This document shows positions 7,118 through 10,845 of a stretch of 10,845 bases of DNA, piece by piece. The stretch spans positions 1-10,845 of the forward strand of contig CAMBYA010000049.1 in NCBI GenBank assembly GCA_945872035.1, in the 5' to 3' direction. The notes beneath the pieces were generated by a model, which saw only the letters and a program-made list of their open reading frames with translations, was not told the origin of the DNA and searched no databases. Position 1 is the first letter of the stretch. Each line of letters starts with the position of its first letter. Position numbers and translations under genes: made by a program. Source of the stretch: Rhizobium sp. Q54 (lineage in GTDB: Bacteria; Pseudomonadota; Alphaproteobacteria; SMXS01).

Positions 7118-8674
7118 ATGTTCGCCGCCGCCGGCCACTTCCTGAGACTGTTCAAGATCGCCCGCACCCTGGCGCGGCACGACGCCTTGTTCCCGCTCGA
7201 TCTGCTTGCCGTGCCGAAGGCGCTGGCGACGGCGCTCAAGCTGCTCACTGTGTTTAACCGCCGCCATGTCAACGCGGCGATCCCGCCTGGCGAACGACTC
7301 GCGCACGCGCTGGAGGAGCTCGGCCCCACCTTCATCAAGCTGGGCCAGGCGCTGGCGACCCGTCCGGACATCGCCGGCGACGATGTGGCAGAGGCGCTGA
7401 CCCGCCTGCAGGACCGCTTGCCGCCATTTCCGGGCGCCGAGGCGCGGGCGATCATCGCCGCCGAGCTGGGCCAGCCGGTCGACGCGCTGTTTTCAGCATT
7501 CGACGACAACGCGGTTGCCGCCGCCAGCATCGCCCAGGTGCACAAGGCCGTGACCACCGACGGCGTGCAGGTGGCCGTGAAGGTGCTGCGCCCCGGCGTG
7601 CGCGAGGCGTTCGGCCGCGACCTGTCGACGTTCTTCTGGTTCGCCCGGCTGATGGAACGGCGCGTCCCGGACACGCGGCGCCTGCGGCCCGTGGAGGTGG
7701 CGCAGACCTTCGCCGAGACCGTGGCGCTGGAGATGGACCTGCGCTACGAGGCCGCCGCCGCGAGCGAACTGCGCGAAAACATGGAAGGCGAGCCGGGCTT
7801 CCGCGTGCCGCGCGTGATGTGGCCGACCACGTCAGAGCGGGTGCTGACCACCGAATGGATCGACGGCATCCCGCTGGGCGACCGCGACGCCCTGGCCGCC
7901 GCCGGCATCGACATGAACGCGCTGGCCGCCGTCCTGGTCCGCGTCTTCCTGCTGCAGGTGATGCGCGACGGGTTCTTCCATGCCGACCTGCACCAGGGCA
8001 ATCTGTTCGTCGATACGCAGGGCAACCTGGTCGCCGTCGACTTCGGCATCATGGGCCGGCTGGACCGCAAGTCGCGCCGCTATCTCGCCGAGATCCTTCG
8101 CGGCTTCCATACCGGCAACTACCGCCGCATCGCCGAAGTGCATTTCGAGGCGGGCTATGTGCCGCGCACCAAGAACATCAACAGCTTCGCCCAGGCGCTG
8201 CGCGCCATCGGCGAGCCCATCGCCGGACGTCGGGTGCGGGACATCTCGTTCGGCAGGCTGCTTGCCCAGCTGTTCCAGATCACCGCGACCTTCGAAATGC
8301 GCACCCAGCCCCAGCTGCTGCTGCTGCAGAAGACCATGGTGATGGCCGAGGGGCTGGCCATGTACATGGACCCCGAGATCAACATGTGGGAGGTCTCGCC
8401 GCCGGTGGTGCAGGGGTGGCTTGCCGACAACATGGGGCCGGACGCCTATATCCGCGAGACCGCCGAGGCCACCCTGTCGCTGCTGCGCTACCTGCCGCTG
8501 ATTGCCGACGAACTGGAGAAGCGTGCCGCGGTGCTGACCGCCGAGGGGATCGTCCTGCATCCGGAAACCGCCCGGCTGATCGGAGAGTCCCAGAGCCGGC
8601 ACCTGCGGAGTCAGGGCGCGGCACTGTGGGTGATCGCCGCGCTGCTGGCCGTGTTGATAATAATTCTCAACTAA
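7118..8674 (+). CDS. ubiB: UbiB, ABC1/ADCK-family atypical kinase of ubiquinone biosynthesis
   Basis: UbiB is a membrane-associated protein-kinase-like ATPase needed for efficient coenzyme Q synthesis; the exact reaction is debated. The 518 residues carry the family-specific KxGQ motif (FIKLGQ, K74-Q77), the AAAS alanine-rich loop that replaces the glycine-rich P-loop (134-137), the ATP lysine VAVK (K155), FFHADLHQGN with D290 and N295, and the DFG metal-binding motif (308-310). All hallmark residues are present. The C-terminus ends in about 19 hydrophobic residues (GAALWVIAALLAVLIIILN), one apparent membrane segment reaching the last residue, so the protein looks tail-anchored. It starts 10 bp after ubiE without an obvious ribosome-binding site, suggesting coupling. 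A 70-bp gap follows before coaBC. Confidence 0.96.
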   Translation: MFAAAGHFLRLFKIARTLARHDALFPLDLLAVPKALATALKLLTVFNRRHVNAAIPPGERLAHALEELGPTFIKLGQALATRPDIAGDDVAEALTRLQDRLPPFPGAEARAIIAAELGQPVDALFSAFDDNAVAAASIAQVHKAVTTDGVQVAVKVLRPGVREAFGRDLSTFFWFARLMERRVPDTRRLRPVEVAQTFAETVALEMDLRYEAAAASELRENMEGEPGFRVPRVMWPTTSERVLTTEWIDGIPLGDRDALAAAGIDMNALAAVLVRVFLLQVMRDGFFHADLHQGNLFVDTQGNLVAVDFGIMGRLDRKSRRYLAEILRGFHTGNYRRIAEVHFEAGYVPRTKNINSFAQALRAIGEPIAGRRVRDISFGRLLAQLFQITATFEMRTQPQLLLLQKTMVMAEGLAMYMDPEINMWEVSPPVVQGWLADNMGPDAYIRETAEATLSLLRYLPLIADELEKRAAVLTAEGIVLHPETARLIGESQSRHLRSQGAALWVIAALLAVLIIILN

Positions 8675-8744
8675 ACTGCTTGTTGTCACGCTGGAATGTG
8701 ATACCTAGCGTAACTACACTTCCGGACCGTGAATTGGCACCAAC

Positions 8745-9968
8745 ATGCTGCAAGACAAGCGAGTCCTTCTGATCGTCGGCGGCGGCATCGCCGCCTACAA
8801 GGCGCTCGACCTGATCCGCCGTCTGCGCGAGCGGGGTGCGCGTGTCCGGGCGATCATGACCAGGGCGGGAACCGAATTCGTCACGCCGCTGTCGGTCGCG
8901 AGCCTGACCGGCGAGAAGGCCTATACCGACCTGTTCTCGCTGACCGACGAGGCCGAGATGGGCCATATCCGCCTGTCACGCGAGGCCGACCTGGTGCTGG
9001 TGGCGCCGGCCACCGCCGACCTGATGGCGAGCATGGCGCACGGTATCGCCCGCGACCTCGCCACCACGGCGCTGCTCGCCACCGACAAGCCGGTGATGAT
9101 CGCGCCGTCCATGAACGTCCAGATGTGGCTGCACCCCGCCACCCAGCGCAATCTGCGTATCCTCGAGGGCGACGGCATCCTGAGGGTCGGCCCCGGGAGC
9201 GGCGACCTCGCCTGCGGCGAGAGCGGCGACGGCCGTCTGGCCGAGGTGATGGACATCGTCGCCGCCGTCGAGACGTTCTTTTCGGCCAGGTCGAAGGCGG
9301 GCGACCAGCCGCTGGCCGGGCGGCGGGCGCTGGTGACCGCGGGCCCGACCCACGAGGCCATCGACCCGGTGCGCTACATCGCCAATCGCAGCTCGGGCAA
9401 ACAGGGCTATGCCATCGCCCAGGCGCTGGCGGCTTTGGGCGCCGAGACTACGCTAGTGTCAGGCCCAACGGTCCTGCCCGATCCGGACCGCGTGTTCACC
9501 GTGCGCGTCGAATCGGCCCGCGAGATGCTCGCCGCCTGCGAGGCCGCGCTGCCTGCCGACGTGGCGGTATGCGTCGCCGCCGTCGCCGACTGGCGCATGG
9601 CCGACGACACCCGCCAGAAGATCAAGAAGAACAGCGGGGCGCCGCCGGCGCTGAAGCTGGTCGAGAACCCCGACATCCTGGCCGGCCTGTCGGCGCGCGC
9701 CAACGACCGGCCACGCCTGGTCGTCGGGTTCGCGGCAGAGACCCAGAACGTGGTCGCCTATGCCCAGGCCAAGCGGGCGAAGAAGCACTGCGACTGGATC
9801 GTCGCCAACGACGTGTCGCCTGCGACGGGAATCATGGGCGGCGACGACAACACGGTCCATCTGGTGACCGCCGATACGGTCGAGGATTGGCCGCCGGCCA
9901 GCAAGAGCGCGGTCGCCGAACGGCTTGCCCGCCGCATTGCCGACCATCTGGGGGAGCCAACCGTCTGA
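8745..9968 (+). CDS. coaBC: Bifunctional phosphopantothenoylcysteine decarboxylase / phosphopantothenate-cysteine ligase
   Basis: CoaBC catalyses two successive steps of coenzyme A synthesis. The N-terminal flavoprotein half (CoaC, about 1-185) has [17 protein letters not shown] (11-27), the active-site histidine in [10 protein letters not shown] (H74), the PxMNxxMW motif (PSMNVQMW, N124) and the catalytic cysteine in [12 protein letters not shown] (C157). The C-terminal half (CoaB, about 190-407) begins [18 protein letters not shown] and has [20 protein letters not shown] and the lysine-rich KIKKN (K292-K295 region) used in nucleotide binding and adenylate formation. The length of 407 residues is normal. 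The ATG lacks a clear Shine-Dalgarno sequence. It is 70 bp after ubiB and overlaps dut by one base (TGATG), implying co-translation. Confidence 0.97.
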   Translation: MLQDKRVLLIVGGGIAAYKALDLIRRLRERGARVRAIMTRAGTEFVTPLSVASLTGEKAYTDLFSLTDEAEMGHIRLSREADLVLVAPATADLMASMAHGIARDLATTALLATDKPVMIAPSMNVQMWLHPATQRNLRILEGDGILRVGPGSGDLACGESGDGRLAEVMDIVAAVETFFSARSKAGDQPLAGRRALVTAGPTHEAIDPVRYIANRSSGKQGYAIAQALAALGAETTLVSGPTVLPDPDRVFTVRVESAREMLAACEAALPADVAVCVAAVADWRMADDTRQKIKKNSGAPPALKLVENPDILAGLSARANDRPRLVVGFAAETQNVVAYAQAKRAKKHCDWIVANDVSPATGIMGGDDNTVHLVTADTVEDWPPASKSAVAERLARRIADHLGEPTV

Positions 9969-10414
9969 TGCGTGTATCCGTCTCGATCCGCCGCCTGCCG
10001 CACGCGGAAGGCCTTCCGTTGCCGGCATACCAGACCAGCCAGGCCGCCGGCGCCGACCTGACCGCCGCCGTTGCCGAGGACGTTACCCTCGCGCCGGGCG
10101 AGCGCAGGCTGGTGCCCACAGGTATCGCCATCGGCCTGCCGGATGGCTACGAGGCGCAGGTGCGTCCCCGCTCGGGCCTCGCGCTGAAGCAGGGCGTCAC
10201 CGTGCTCAACACGCCCGGCACCATCGACGCCGATTACCGCGGCGAGATCGGCGTGATCCTGGTCAATCTGGGGCAGGAGCCGTTCACCGTCCGGCGCGGC
10301 GACCGCATCGCCCAGATGATCGTCGCGCCCGTGGCGCAGGCCGAGTTTCGCGAGGACGAGCTGACCGAGACGGCGCGCGGCGCCGGCGGCTTCGGATCGA
10401 CCGGCAAGGGCTGA
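9968..10414 (+). CDS. dut: Deoxyuridine 5'-triphosphate nucleotidohydrolase (dUTPase)
   Basis: The trimeric dUTPase hydrolyses dUTP to dUMP and pyrophosphate, keeping uracil out of DNA and feeding thymidylate synthesis. All five conserved motifs are present in the 148 residues: I AGADLTA (27-33), II RPRSGLA (66-72), [16 protein letters not shown] (84-96, with catalytic D89 region), IV RGDRIAQ (110-116) and [11 protein letters not shown] (137-146), the flexible P-loop-like tail that closes over the substrate. The ATG overlaps the coaBC stop by one base; GGGGAG lies about 11 nt upstream, somewhat far. The close pairing of coaBC and dut is common in proteobacteria. The stop is followed after 3 nt by the next gene. 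Confidence 0.97.
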   Translation: MRVSVSIRRLPHAEGLPLPAYQTSQAAGADLTAAVAEDVTLAPGERRLVPTGIAIGLPDGYEAQVRPRSGLALKQGVTVLNTPGTIDADYRGEIGVILVNLGQEPFTVRRGDRIAQMIVAPVAQAEFREDELTETARGAGGFGSTGKG

Positions 10415-10417
10415 CCC

Positions 10418-10845
10418 GTGCTGAAACTCTCGCGAAAAACCCTCTATGCGCTCGAGGCGGTGGTCGACATCGCCTACAACGCCCGCGCCGAGCCGGTGCA
10501 GTCCAAGGAGATAACGGCCCGCCAGGGCATCCCGCAGCGCTACCTGGAGCAGGTCATGCAGCAGCTGGTGCGCGCGGGCATCCTGAAGGGCGTGCGCGGC
10601 CCGCGCGGCGGCTACCTGCTCGCGCGCGAGCGCCGGCGCGTGTCCGTGGGCGAGATCGTCCGGGTCATCGCCGCCCTGGAGGACGAGGGCGGCACCGGCT
10701 ACGAATCCGAGTCCGCCATGGGCAAGCGGATCATCGGCCCGTTGCTCGACTCCATCCAGCAAGACATGATGGAGCGGCTCGATTCGGTGACTGTCGAGGA
10801 TCTGTGCAGCGAAGCCGCGGGAACCGGCGTGCCGCGCGAATCCAA
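10418..10845 (+). CDS. Rrf2-family transcriptional regulator, N-terminal part (cut by window edge)
   Basis: A GTG start 3 nt after the dut stop, with AAGGG 7 nt upstream, opens a frame that runs to the edge (142 complete codons). The product begins MLKLSRKTLYALEAVVDIAY and has the Rrf2/IscR winged helix: a recognition segment (ITARQGIPQRYLEQVMQQL, about 32-50) and the wing GVRGPRGGYLLAR (58-70). Rrf2 proteins are dimeric DNA-binding repressors or activators, and several sense iron-sulfur clusters or redox state. The region after the wing (about 86-104), where IscR has three cluster-binding cysteines, contains none here; the only cysteine seen is C130 in VEDLCSEA. Function and targets are unknown. 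It may share the coaBC-dut transcript. Confidence 0.9.
   Translation, partial: MLKLSRKTLYALEAVVDIAYNARAEPVQSKEITARQGIPQRYLEQVMQQLVRAGILKGVRGPRGGYLLARERRRVSVGEIVRVIAALEDEGGTGYESESAMGKRIIGPLLDSIQQDMMERLDSVTVEDLCSEAAGTGVPRES

Noticed and set aside
8729..10414. One uninterrupted frame of 561 codons running through coaBC into dut, as if a fusion
   Set aside because: Upstream of 9968 this frame is out of phase with the real coaBC protein and encodes an Arg-rich shadow; dut has its own ATG at 9968 and full dUTPase motifs.

Overview
This window looks like the replication-initiation neighbourhood of a GC-rich alphaproteobacterium, probably Rhodospirillales-like or Rhizobiales-like. The order recF–dnaN–dnaA … rpsT–enoyl-CoA hydratase–mutM, diverging from ubiE–ubiB–coaBC–dut, is from memory a typical alphaproteobacterial arrangement. 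The protein motifs and the possible GANTC methylation sites fit that group. Placement below class level is inference.

Minus-strand half (1–6238). Reading in the direction of transcription, the genes are mutM (base-excision repair), an enoyl-CoA hydratase, rpsT (ribosomal protein S20, with its own strong sigma70-type promoter), a 373-bp gene-free stretch with an AT-rich hairpin core, a small rhodanese-domain protein, dnaA (only 11 nt after the rhodanese gene), a rho-independent terminator, dnaN, and the 5' part of recF, which runs off the left edge.

Plus-strand half (6295–10845). After a 56-bp divergent intergenic region come ubiE and ubiB (ubiquinone biosynthesis), coaBC (coenzyme A biosynthesis), dut (dUTPase, overlapping the coaBC stop by one base) and the 5' part of an Rrf2-family regulator cut by the right edge.

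Functionally, this is core chromosome: replication initiation and clamp loading target (dnaA, dnaN, recF), nucleotide-pool hygiene and repair (dut, mutM), translation (rpsT), and quinone and CoA cofactor synthesis. I see no insertion sequences, phage genes, tRNA or rRNA genes, CRISPR arrays or signs of recent transfer, and no new multigene system. The points worth a second look are the rhodanese gene coupled to dnaA, the AT-rich hairpin region upstream of it with clustered GANTC sites, the terminator that splits dnaA from dnaN, the Cys3-His zinc finger in MutM, and the Rrf2 protein that lacks the usual Fe-S cysteine cluster.
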